A stretch of DNA of 64,000 nt, from contig NZ_JANBVH010000005.1 in NCBI RefSeq assembly GCF_024273235.1, positions 107,993 through 171,992 on the forward strand, given 5' to 3'. Made by a program: the position numbers and the translations under genes. Origin of the DNA: Sphingomonas faeni (lineage in GTDB: Bacteria; Pseudomonadota; Alphaproteobacteria; Sphingomonadales; Sphingomonadaceae). Below are positions 54,869 through 62,099 of the stretch, in pieces. Below the pieces are notes generated by a model that saw only the letters and a program-made list of their open reading frames with translations, made no database searches and was not told the DNA's origin. Each line of letters begins with the position of its first letter. Within the stretch, counting starts at the first letter, position 1.

Positions 54869-55654
54869 ATGTTCCTGAAGGGCAAGACCGCGGTCATCAC
54901 CGGATCCACCTCGGGGATCGGCCTGGCCTACGCCAAGGCGTTCGCGGCGGAGGGCGCCGCGGTGGTGCTCAACGGCTTCGGCGACGCGGACGCGATCGAG
55001 CGGGAACGCGCCGCCCTAGCGCAAACCGGCGGTGCCGCCGCGCTGTACGATCCCGCCGACATGACGAAGCCCGACGAGATCGCCGCGATGGTCGCACGGG
55101 CCGCCGCCGAGACCGGTAGCGTCGACATCGTCGTCAACAACGCGGGTATCCAGCACGTCGCCGGTATCGCCGACTTCCCGATCGACAAGTTCGACGCGAT
55201 CATCGCGATCAACCTGTCCTCGGCCTGGCACATGATGCGCGCCGCGGTGCCGCTCATGCGCGCCAAGGGCTGGGGCCGGATAATCTCGACCGCGTCGGCG
55301 CACTCGCTCGTCGCGAGCCCCAACAAGTCGGCCTATGTCATGGCCAAGCACGCGATCGCCGGGCTGACCAAGACGATCGCGCTGGAAACCGCGACCGACG
55401 GCATCACCGTCAACTGCATCTCGCCCGGCTATGTCTGGACCCCGCTGGTCGAGAACCAGATCCCGGATACGATGGCGGCGCGGGGGATGACACGCGACCA
55501 GGTGATGAACGACGTGCTGCTCGCCGCGCAACCGACCAAGGAGTTCGTAACCCCCGAGCAGGTCGCGGCGTTCGCACTCTTCCTGTGTCGCGACGAGGCC
55601 AAGGCGATCACCGGCGCGAATCTGTCGATGGACGGCGGCTGGACCGCGGCGTGA
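54869..55654 (+). CDS. 3-Hydroxybutyrate dehydrogenase (SDR family)
   Basis: 261 residues of the short-chain dehydrogenase fold: TAVITGSTSGIGLAYAKAFA binds NAD, DIVVNNAGIQHVAGIADFPI follows, and the catalytic S and YxxxK lie in SAHSLVASPNKSAYVMAKHA. The QHVAPI-like and AGYVWTPLVENQIPD-like segments (here CISPGYVWTPLVENQIPD) and the EFVTPEQVAAFALFLC end match D-3-hydroxybutyrate dehydrogenase, which oxidises hydroxybutyrate to acetoacetate in polyhydroxybutyrate or ketone use. AAGGGGGAG is 5 bp before the ATG. No PHB genes adjoin it. Confidence 0.9.
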   Translation: MFLKGKTAVITGSTSGIGLAYAKAFAAEGAAVVLNGFGDADAIERERAALAQTGGAAALYDPADMTKPDEIAAMVARAAAETGSVDIVVNNAGIQHVAGIADFPIDKFDAIIAINLSSAWHMMRAAVPLMRAKGWGRIISTASAHSLVASPNKSAYVMAKHAIAGLTKTIALETATDGITVNCISPGYVWTPLVENQIPDTMAARGMTRDQVMNDVLLAAQPTKEFVTPEQVAAFALFLCRDEAKAITGANLSMDGGWTAA

Positions 55655-55740
55655 CCGATCGGCGCGCCGACACGCCGAAAACCATTTCAGCTCAAGGTGA
55701 TACGAGCGTAACTTCGCGTAAGTCAGCGGGACACGAGACG

Positions 55741-56376
55741 ATGCGAACTTGGGTCGGAACTGCCGCGTGCATGATGGTCGCGGCCTGTGGATCGACCGTC
55801 GTCGGTGTCGGGAGCGCCGGCGCCGACGGCGCGCGATCCAGCCTGGACTGGCGCCGCGTGGCCACCCCGGCGGATCGCGCACGGCTGCGCGGCTGGCGCG
55901 GCGCCTGGGTCGCGGCCCTCGCGCAGGTCGATCCGAAAGAGGTCGCGCGCGATCCGGTGCTGTTCAACCCCGACCGTTCGCTGGTCGACCCGCTGCCGCC
56001 CGCCGGCCCGTATCGGTGTCGCACCTACAAGCTCGGCGCCCGCGCGGGCATCGGCCCGACCTTCACGATCTCGGGCTGGTTTGCCTGCCGGATCGGCACG
56101 AGCGAGGACGATGGCGAGCGCGTGGTCAGTCTCGTCAAGCTCGACGGATCGCAGCGCCCGGTCGGCTCGGTCTTCGCCGACACCAATGCGCGGGCGATCT
56201 TCCTGGGCACGATGGAGCTCGGCGACGAGACGCGGCCGATGCGCTATGGGCGCGACGCCAACCGCGACATGGCCGGGCTGATCGAGCGGATCGCCCCGCA
56301 GCGCTGGCGCGTGGTGCTGCCCTATCCGCGGTTCGAATCGCTCCTCGACGTGGTCGAGCTGGTCCCCGCGGCCTAG
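55741..56376 (+). CDS. DUF4893 lipoprotein
   Basis: 211 residues. The signal MRTWVGTAACMMVAACGST has a lipobox VAAC. The rest matches the DUF4893 pattern: WRRVATPADRARLRGWRGAW near residue 35, PPAGPYRCRTYKLGA near 95 and PRFESLLDVVELVPA at the end. The family is found in sphingomonads and has no assigned role. The stop overlaps by 4 bp the stop of the convergent gene. Confidence 0.87.
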   Translation: MRTWVGTAACMMVAACGSTVVGVGSAGADGARSSLDWRRVATPADRARLRGWRGAWVAALAQVDPKEVARDPVLFNPDRSLVDPLPPAGPYRCRTYKLGARAGIGPTFTISGWFACRIGTSEDDGERVVSLVKLDGSQRPVGSVFADTNARAIFLGTMELGDETRPMRYGRDANRDMAGLIERIAPQRWRVVLPYPRFESLLDVVELVPAA

Positions 56377-57023
56377 CGAGCGGCGGGCAGGGGCCCCGGA
56401 GCGGTCGTCGTCACCATGCTGGCTGCGGCCGCTCCCGTCGTCACCGCTGCGCCGGGCGACTCGATCGGGCCAAGGCTCGCGAGATACTGCTTGCCATGCA
56501 TCTCGATCGGCGTGACGCGGCCGGCGTTACCGGCCAGCACCGCCTTCAGATACGAGCGCGGTTTCTTCATCAGCCCGGGCTGATCGAGCGCGGACAGCCC
56601 TACCAGGCGCGCGGCTTCCTTGACGAAGTGGACGCAATTATGGTCGCCCAGGCGGTACACGCTGTCGGGCTTTCCCTCGCGCCACGCGTCGACCAGCCGC
56701 AACACGGCGACGTATTGCGCGTCGGTCATCACCACTGAGAATTGCGCGTCGCTGCTCGCGACATAGCTCGGCCTGGCGATGTCGAGCTTGCCCGCGACCG
56801 GTCCCATCAACAGCGCGGGCGACACCGATTTCGCCGTGAAGCCTGCATTCGTGTCGACCGGCGCGCCGCCCGCATCGGGCACCCCGCGCAAGGTGAAGAA
56901 CGCGTGCGGGAAACTGTTGCCGAGTTCATGGCTCCAGAACGTGATCGTGACCGCAGCCTGCGCCGGCAGCGCGTATCCGACGCACAGGGAGAACAGGGCG
57001 ATCAGGCGTAGCAGCGGTCTCAT
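56373..57023 (-). CDS. Exported protein with a possible Cys/His (NlpC/LRAT-like) active site
   Basis: 216 residues. Signal peptide ending LPAQAA, then ITFWSHELGNSFPHAFFTLR near residue 30 with a histidine after a hydrophobic strand, and YRLGDHNCVHFVKEAARLVG near 128 with a Cys at a helix start. A conserved His and an NC-x-H/T-F pair are the plan of papain-like NlpC/P60 and LRAT-type or DUF4105 enzymes, though the order of residues is permuted. The C-terminal 40 residues are Ala/Thr/Pro-rich and disordered. I call it hypothetical; the fold is an inference. Confidence 0.7.
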   Translation of the reverse strand: MRPLLRLIALFSLCVGYALPAQAAVTITFWSHELGNSFPHAFFTLRGVPDAGGAPVDTNAGFTAKSVSPALLMGPVAGKLDIARPSYVASSDAQFSVVMTDAQYVAVLRLVDAWREGKPDSVYRLGDHNCVHFVKEAARLVGLSALDQPGLMKKPRSYLKAVLAGNAGRVTPIEMHGKQYLASLGPIESPGAAVTTGAAAASMVTTTAPGPLPAAR

Positions 57024-57079
57024 CGACCGAGGCTATCGCCGAATCTCCAGCCTTACCAGAGGCATGCGTCTGATTTAGA

Positions 57080-58072
57080 TCAGCGCTGCGGGGTAGTTTC
57101 GCCGCCGCTGGAGGCAGGGGCGGCAGCCGACACCGGGGCAAGCGTCGCGTTCTCGCGCTTCTCGGGCCGGATATAGATCGACGACAGCGTCGGCACCGCG
57201 GCGCGCAGCTCGGTCTCCATCGCCTCGATCATCGTCTCGCCGTCGCCCATCGTCACCGCATCGTCGAAGTCCGCGCTGATCGCGGCGAAGATGCTGTCGG
57301 GCGCGGCATGGACCGTGCGGACATGGTTGACCGAGACGATGGCGGGATGCGCCGCGACGATCTTGCGGATCGTGGCGATCACGGCTGGGTCGGCGCGCTC
57401 GCCGATCAGCAGGCCCTTCGATTCGCGCGCGAGCAGCACGGCGACCAGCGCGAGGATCAGCCCGATCGCGATCGACGCGGCGCCGTCGATGCGCGGATCG
57501 TCGAACGCATGGCTCGCCCAGATGCCGATCGCGGCGATGACGAGACCCGCCAGCGCCGCCGAATCCTCGAACAGCACGATGAAGCCAGCGGGATCCTTCG
57601 ACCGGTGGATCGCCGACCACCAACCCATGTCGCCCTTGGTCTTCGAGAACTCCCGCACCGCGATCGTCCAGCTGCTGCCTTCCAGCGCGAACGAGATCGC
57701 CAGCACGACATAGTTGATCGTCGGGCTCGTCAGCGGCTCGGGCTCCTGGATGTGCCGCCACCCCTCGAAGATCGACACGCCCGCGCCGATCGCGAAGATC
57801 AGGATCGCGACGACGAACGCCCAGAAATACAGTTCGCGGCCATAGCCGAACGGGTGCGCCTCGTCGGCGGGCTGCTTCGCCTTGCGCTGGCCGTAGAGCA
57901 GCAGCACCTGGTTGCCGCTGTCGACCACCGAGTGAAAGCCTTCGGTCAGCATCGACGACGATCCGGTCATCCCGGCCGCGACGAATTTCGCCACGCCGAT
58001 CCCGAGATTGGCGGCGAGGGCGCCGTACAGGACGATGTCGTCCTTGATGCGCGCGGTCAGTGTCTTGGCCAT
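57080..58072 (-). CDS. Cation diffusion facilitator family metal efflux protein
   Basis: 330 residues. Six helices with metal-binding HSVVDSGNQVLLLYG (H and D, helix 2) and VLFEDSAALAGLVIAAIGIW (E/D, helix 5); a histidine-containing HPFGYGRELYFWAFV lies between. The C-terminal cytoplasmic domain (IRKIVAAHPAIVSVNHVRTV) is ferredoxin-like. CDF proteins expel Zn2+, Fe2+ or Co2+ in exchange for protons. This is the longer CDF subtype with an extra insert before helix 5 (SKTKGDMGWWSAIHRSKDP). The C-terminus is Ala/Pro-rich and ends TTPQR. Confidence 0.92.
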   Translation of the reverse strand: MAKTLTARIKDDIVLYGALAANLGIGVAKFVAAGMTGSSSMLTEGFHSVVDSGNQVLLLYGQRKAKQPADEAHPFGYGRELYFWAFVVAILIFAIGAGVSIFEGWRHIQEPEPLTSPTINYVVLAISFALEGSSWTIAVREFSKTKGDMGWWSAIHRSKDPAGFIVLFEDSAALAGLVIAAIGIWASHAFDDPRIDGAASIAIGLILALVAVLLARESKGLLIGERADPAVIATIRKIVAAHPAIVSVNHVRTVHAAPDSIFAAISADFDDAVTMGDGETMIEAMETELRAAVPTLSSIYIRPEKRENATLAPVSAAAPASSGGETTPQR

Positions 58073-58146
58073 CCCGCCGTCCTACACGAGGGGATGCGGT
58101 TGGAAAGAGGCGGCTTCGCAAGAGTTTGGGGGTGCGGAGCTTGCTG

Positions 58147-58271
58147 ATCCTCCCCCGCAAGGGGGAGGTGGCTGGCACTTGCCGGACGGAGGGGGAGGAT
58201 ACGGAGCAGAGGTTTCGCGTGCCGCCCCCTTCCGACGCCTACGGCGCCACCTCCCCCTTGCGGGGGAGGAT
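58147..58271. repeat. Dispersed palindromic element, copy C
   Basis: 125 bp with left end ATCCTCCCCCGCAAGGGGGA and its inverted partner. It lies 75 bp upstream of the CDF transporter start, the only copy placed in front of a gene, so it could affect that gene's leader. Confidence 0.92.
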
Positions 58272-58319
58272 GAGGGGGAAGAGTTTCGCCCTCCTTGCCG
58301 CGCCAAAAACAGGAATGCC

Positions 58320-58342
58320 CGCCGGTGGACGAACCACCGGCG
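58320..58342 (-). terminator. Hairpin terminator of the 54-residue gene
   Basis: CGCCGGTGG and CCACCGGCG form a perfect 9-bp stem around ACGAA, 37 bp past the stop of the gene at 58379. On the minus strand a TTTTT run follows about 10 nt after the stem, so this is a plausible though imperfect intrinsic terminator. Confidence 0.6.
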
Positions 58343-58378
58343 AGCACCTTTCCTCCCCAGGAAACTGCGTAAATCGTG

Positions 58379-58543
58379 TCAGCCGAGCCGGCCGAGGCGG
58401 TGGTACAGCGCACTCATCCGCATCAGCCGCGCGTCGTCGATCGAGGTCTTGCTGATCATCTCGCCGAGCACTTCCTTCATCAGCGCGAAATCGTTGGTCG
58501 AGAAGACGGCGCGGGCGCGGGGTTGTTCGGTGGTGGTCTGCAT
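58379..58543 (-). CDS. 54-residue soluble protein, unknown function
   Basis: MQTTTEQPRARAVFSTNDFA opens the protein and LMKEVLGEMISKTSIDDARL is predicted helical. A strong ribosome site (AAGGAGG) lies 7 bp before the ATG at 58543, and a hairpin terminator follows, so it is a real transcription unit in spite of its size. It is divergent from an XRE regulator and the two promoters share inverted CTTTACAG sites. No family recognised. Confidence 0.72.
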   Translation of the reverse strand: MQTTTEQPRARAVFSTNDFALMKEVLGEMISKTSIDDARLMRMSALYHRLGRLG

Positions 58544-58578
58544 GGCTTGCCTCCTTCGATGGCTCGTCTTGTCTCTCT

Positions 58579-58714
58579 CTTTACAGCGACTGCGTATCGA
58601 GAGAGGCGATGCACATTGAATAGCGGGCACGACCGGCGTGTTGGAATGCCCGACCGTGTTACGCCAGCGTCGCGGTGTCCGCCGCCCTTGTATCTCGGCT
58701 GTCGCTCTGTAAAG
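58579..58714. promoter_or_regulatory. Pair of inverted CTTTACAG sites in a divergent promoter
   Basis: CTTTACAG (58579-58586) and its inverse complement CTGTAAAG (58707-58714) lie 36 bp and 23 bp from the starts of the two divergent genes. The near-symmetric placement suggests sites for one regulator, possibly the adjacent XRE protein. Binding is inferred. Confidence 0.4.
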
Positions 58715-58736
58715 ATCGTGACAGGAGGGTTTCACG

Positions 58737-60119
58737 ATGGCCGAACGGAAATTGCTGGCGGGGCACGCGATCCGTCGTCTGCGGCGCGGCGCCGGGCTGA
58801 CGCAGGCGGCGATGGCCGATATGCTCGCGATCAGCCCGAGCTATCTGAACCTCGTCGAGCGCAACCAGCGGCCGGTGTCGGCGACGCTGCTGATCAAGCT
58901 GGCGGAGAGCTTCGACTTCGATCCGCGCTCGCTCACCGCGGCCGAGCCCGGCGGCGGCGCGGAGGCGATCCGGCGACGGCTGGCGGACCCGATGTTCGCC
59001 GACCTCGAGATCGACCGCAACGAGGTCGAGGAATGGCTCGCCAGCGCCCCCGGCGGCGCGGCGGCGTTCGCGCGCGTGTTCGATCGGATCGGCGGCGGTG
59101 CGGTGATCGAGGCGGGCGACGATCCGGTCACGCTCGTGCGGCGCGAGATCGAACGCTGGCGCAACCACTTCGCCGATCTCGACGCCGCCGCCGAGGCGCT
59201 GGCGGACGAATTGCGGCTCGGCGCGGGTGACCTGTACGGCGCGATCGCCGAGCGGTTGCGCGCGAAACATGGTCTCACGATCCGCGTGCTGCCCGCCGAT
59301 GTCCTGCCCGACACGCTGCGCCGGCTCGACCTGCACGCGCGCCAGTTGCAGCTGAGCGAGATGCTCGACCCCGCGTCGCGGACGTTCGCGGTCGCCTTCC
59401 AGCTCGGCCAGATCGAGGCGAAGGCGGAGATCGATGCGCTCGCGAAAGGCGCAGGCTTCACCGATCGCGCCGCCGAGCGGCTCTATCGCCGCCACCTGCT
59501 CGGCTATTTCGCCGCCGCGCTGATGATGCCGTATGCCCGGTTCCTGCGCGGGTGCGAGACGACCGGGTACGATATCGAACTGCTGCAACGCCGGTTCGGT
59601 GCGGGGTTCGAACAGGTCGCGCACCGGTTGACGACGTTGCAGCGAGTCGGTGCGCGTGGGCTCCCGTTCTTCATGATCCGGATCGACCGCGCGGGGCAGG
59701 CGTCGAAGCGCTATCCGGGTGCAAGCGGCGCGGCGCTGGTCGAGGCGGATGGGCGCTGTCCATTGTGGCGGCTCCACCACGCGTTCGACCGGCCGGGCAG
59801 CCTGATGGTCCAGCTTGTCGAGTTGGAAGACGGCGCGCGCTGGCTGACGATGGCGCGGACGGTGACGCCGCAGGGCAGTCGCTTCGGCGCGGTCCATGCC
59901 GAGTTCGCGATCGGCCTGGGCGTGGCGGCATCGCAGGCTGGCGTGCTCGCGGCGGCGAGCGGTTTCGATCTGGCGGGGAGGGCTATGCCGATCGGCCTGG
60001 GTTGCCGCGCCTGCTTCCGCAACGACTGCCCGCAACGCTCGATCGCGCCGGCGGGCCGCGCACTGCTGATCAACGAGCGCGAACGCCGGACCTCGGCGCT
60101 GACGTTCGCAGGGGATTAG
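58737..60119 (+). CDS. XRE-family regulator with ImmA/IrrE-like and C-terminal Cys-rich domain (short-chain fatty acyl regulator type)
   Basis: 460 residues. The N-terminal helix-turn-helix is AIRRLRRGAGLTQAAMADML, followed by SPSYLNLVERNQRPVSATLL. A central region contains an IrrE/DUF955-like segment (LSEMLDPASRTFAVAFQLGQ) without a complete HExxH metal site. The C-terminal domain includes GLGCRACFRNDCPQRS, a conserved cysteine cluster. This layout is shared with RamB/ScfR/PrpR-like regulators of propionate, acetate and acyl-CoA metabolism. ACAGGAGGG gives a strong ribosome site. The target is unknown; autoregulation through the CTTTACAG pair is possible. Confidence 0.9.
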   Translation: MAERKLLAGHAIRRLRRGAGLTQAAMADMLAISPSYLNLVERNQRPVSATLLIKLAESFDFDPRSLTAAEPGGGAEAIRRRLADPMFADLEIDRNEVEEWLASAPGGAAAFARVFDRIGGGAVIEAGDDPVTLVRREIERWRNHFADLDAAAEALADELRLGAGDLYGAIAERLRAKHGLTIRVLPADVLPDTLRRLDLHARQLQLSEMLDPASRTFAVAFQLGQIEAKAEIDALAKGAGFTDRAAERLYRRHLLGYFAAALMMPYARFLRGCETTGYDIELLQRRFGAGFEQVAHRLTTLQRVGARGLPFFMIRIDRAGQASKRYPGASGAALVEADGRCPLWRLHHAFDRPGSLMVQLVELEDGARWLTMARTVTPQGSRFGAVHAEFAIGLGVAASQAGVLAAASGFDLAGRAMPIGLGCRACFRNDCPQRSIAPAGRALLINERERRTSALTFAGD

Positions 60120-60140
60120 AGGCAGGACGCCCCCAAATCG

Positions 60141-60264
60141 ATCCTCCCCCGCAAGGGGGAGGTGGCTGGCACTTGCCAGACGGAGGGGGAGGAAAGGGTA
60201 ACGCCCGTTCCGTATCCTCCCCCTCCGTCACCTTCGGCGACACCTCCCCCTAGCGGGGGAGGAT
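60141..60264. repeat. Dispersed palindromic element, copy D
   Basis: 124 bp with left end ATCCTCCCCCGCAAGGGGGA and an inverted partner. It fills nearly all of the 152-bp gap between the convergent XRE and aldo-keto reductase genes, 21 and 7 bp from their stops. Confidence 0.92.
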
Positions 60265-60271
60265 CGTGAGG

Positions 60272-61219
60272 TCAGGCGCCTGCGTCCGTCAACGCGTCGA
60301 GCTGGTCCTTCGTCAATTCCAGCGTCATCGCCGGCAGCAAATCCTCGATCTGCTTCACGCCGGTGGCGCTGGCGATCGGCGCGGTCACGCCCGGCTGCGC
60401 AATCAGCCAAGCCAGCGCGACCTGCGCGTGCGTCGCGCCGACAGCGTCGACCACCGGGTCCATCGCATCGAGAACGGCCTTGCCCTTCCCCTCGAGCAGT
60501 TCGCCCATCCGGCCACCGCGGACGCTCTGCCCGAGATCGTCCTTGCTGCGATATTTGCCGGTCAGGAAACCCGAGGCCAGGCCGTAATAGGGCAGCACGC
60601 CGATATTCTCGGTGACGCAGTAATCCTGCAACTCGCCTTCGAACTTGGTGCGGCTGACGAGATTATATTCGGGCTGGAGCACGTGATAGCGTGGCAGGTC
60701 CGAGGTCTTGGCCGCTTCGACCGCCGACTTGAGGCGGGCGGCGTGGAAGTTGGACGCGCCGATGACACGGACCTTGCCGGCGTCGACCAGCTTGCCGAAC
60801 GCTTCGAGGACTTCGTCCTGCGGTACGTCCTCGTCATCCTGGTGCGCGTAATAGAGGTCGATCCGGTCGGTGCCGAGGCGCTTGAGCGAGGCTTCGGCGG
60901 CAGCGGCGATGCGCGCAGGGGCGAGCTTTTCGCCGCCCTCGCCGGGGAGCATGCCGACTTTAGTCGCAATCAACACGTCGTCGCGCTTGCCGCTGGCCTT
61001 CAGCCATTCGCCGATCATGGCCTCGGACTCGCCGCCCTGATGACCATCAACCCACGCCGAATAGGCGTCGGCGGTATCGATCATCGTGCCGCCGCCTGCG
61101 ACGAATGCGTCGAGCACGGCAAAGCTGGTGGTGCGATCAGCGGTCCAGCCGAACACGTTGCCACCGAGAACGAGCGGCGCGATTTTCAGGTCGGTCGAGC
61201 CGAGGCGGCGGAGGGTCAT
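60272..61219 (-). CDS. Aldo-keto reductase
   Basis: 315 residues of the AKR barrel: RRLGSTDLKIAPLVLGGNVF at the start, catalytic DTADAYSAW (D and Y), the lysine in VLIATKVGMLPG and the histidine in LYYAHQDDEDVPQDE. SVLP-like LPYYGLASGFLTGKYRSKDD and ASATGVKQIEDLLPAM complete the NADPH pocket. It most resembles AKR subfamilies near YajO/Tas; substrate cannot be fixed. A 1-bp neighbour repeat separates its stop from the XRE gene. Confidence 0.93.
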   Translation of the reverse strand: MTLRRLGSTDLKIAPLVLGGNVFGWTADRTTSFAVLDAFVAGGGTMIDTADAYSAWVDGHQGGESEAMIGEWLKASGKRDDVLIATKVGMLPGEGGEKLAPARIAAAAEASLKRLGTDRIDLYYAHQDDEDVPQDEVLEAFGKLVDAGKVRVIGASNFHAARLKSAVEAAKTSDLPRYHVLQPEYNLVSRTKFEGELQDYCVTENIGVLPYYGLASGFLTGKYRSKDDLGQSVRGGRMGELLEGKGKAVLDAMDPVVDAVGATHAQVALAWLIAQPGVTAPIASATGVKQIEDLLPAMTLELTKDQLDALTDAGA

Positions 61220-61233
61220 CGGGTCTGATCGCT

Positions 61234-61527
61234 TTAATTCGAGGGTAATTCTGTATCGTCAGGAGCGGCAGCGACGGCGTTCAGATCGACGCTGTTCGCA
61301 TCGAGCATCGCGGCGGCTTCGTTCAACTGGTGCGCTTCGTCGGCGGTGACGGCGCCGGGCTCGCTGGCCGGTGAGCAGGCTGCGAGTAGAACGGGAAAAA
61401 CGACCGCCGCCAGCCCCAGTCCGTCATGCCAGCGAACGCTGGCATCTCCCCGCTTGGGTCGCTGCGACACGAACCGGGAGATCCCAGCTTTCGCTGGGAT
61501 GACGTGAGTGGGCGGGCGGCGGTCCAT
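61234..61527 (-). CDS. Small lipoprotein with repeat-derived N-terminus
   Basis: 97 residues as drawn. Residues 1-35 (THVIPAKAGISRFVSQRPKR, then GDASVRWHDG) are a translation of the CCAGCG-family repeat at 61422-61504. Residues about 36-52 (LGLAAVVFPVLLAACS) are a lipoprotein signal core with a LAAC lipobox, and the remainder (ADEAHQLNEAAAMLDANSVD) is a short acidic helical domain. The repeat appears to have replaced or displaced the original start, so the protein may now begin at a non-ATG codon, be fused to repeat sequence, or be inactive. Start lies 7 bp after the stop of the upstream lipoprotein gene. Confidence 0.5.
   Translation of the reverse strand: MDRRPPTHVIPAKAGISRFVSQRPKRGDASVRWHDGLGLAAVVFPVLLAACSPASEPGAVTADEAHQLNEAAAMLDANSVDLNAVAAAPDDTELPSN
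61422..61504. repeat. Dispersed palindromic element, CCAGCG family, copy 2
   Basis: 83 bp bounded by CGTCA and TGACG, with inner palindromes GCCAGCGAACGCTGGC (left) and CCCAGCTTTCGCTGGG (right) and inner ends CATCTCCC/GGGAGAT. Same family as the element at 53599-53686. It overlaps the first third of the small lipoprotein frame. Confidence 0.88.
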
Positions 61528-61534
61528 TCAGAAC

Positions 61535-61906
61535 TTAGTCCTTGATCGCGTTGCCGGCGCGGGTCAGCGCATTGCCGGTGGCGTCGGCGGCGCGGTCTGC
61601 GCCGTTGGCGATCGAGGCACCAGCGCGGTCTGCGCCGGCTTCGATCCGGTCACCGGCGCGATCGGCCTTGACGTCGAGATTGTCGGTGGCGTTGTCGAGC
61701 TTCGCACCGGCGTTATCGAGCGAACGCTCGGCCGAACCCAGCGCACGATCGCTGGCGGCGCTGACGTCATCGACGGCATTCTCGGTGGTCGCGCTGGCGT
61801 CCGCGGCGATCGCGTTGGCGGCCTGGGCCGTCTGGTCCTGCGCGTTGTTGCTGCAGGCTGCGAGACCGGCGGTGAGCGCCAGGGCGGGGATCAGGAACTT
61901 CTTCAT
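61535..61906 (-). CDS. Helical Ala/Asn/Asp-rich lipoprotein
   Basis: 123 residues. MKKFLIPALALTAGLAACSN is a lipoprotein signal with lipobox LAAC. The mature part is one long amphipathic pattern, rich in A, D and N with repeated DNA/DRA units (SLDNAGAKLDNATDNLDVKA, then DRAGDRIEAGADRAGASIAN), recalling CsbD-like, late-embryogenesis or Lpp-like stress proteins of the envelope. GGGAG precedes the ATG. Similar in plan to the lipoprotein at 42480-42746. Function unknown; an envelope-stress role is only a suggestion. Confidence 0.82.
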   Translation of the reverse strand: MKKFLIPALALTAGLAACSNNAQDQTAQAANAIAADASATTENAVDDVSAASDRALGSAERSLDNAGAKLDNATDNLDVKADRAGDRIEAGADRAGASIANGADRAADATGNALTRAGNAIKD

Positions 61907-62070
61907 GCGTATCTACTCCCGTATATGTCGTCTTGTGAACCAGCGAATGTCCGGCCCATAGCGCAATCGAACGCGGATGAAGCGTTTCCGATCCGTCACG
62001 ATCGTGCGCGATGCGATAAGTCGCAGAGACTTATGGCGGAAGTCGGAGACGCGCACGCCTGCGTTGACCC

Positions 62071-62092
62071 CATATAAAGAAATCTTTATATG
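62071..62092. promoter_or_regulatory. Perfect palindromic operator upstream of the ArsR-methyltransferase/metF operon
   Basis: CATATAAAGA and its exact inverse complement TCTTTATATG are separated by AA. The site ends 7 bp before the ATG of the ArsR-family gene, which is typical for autorepression by ArsR proteins. It is AT-rich in a GC-rich genome. Very likely the binding site of the adjacent regulator. Confidence 0.8.
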
Positions 62093-62099
62093 ACCTGTC

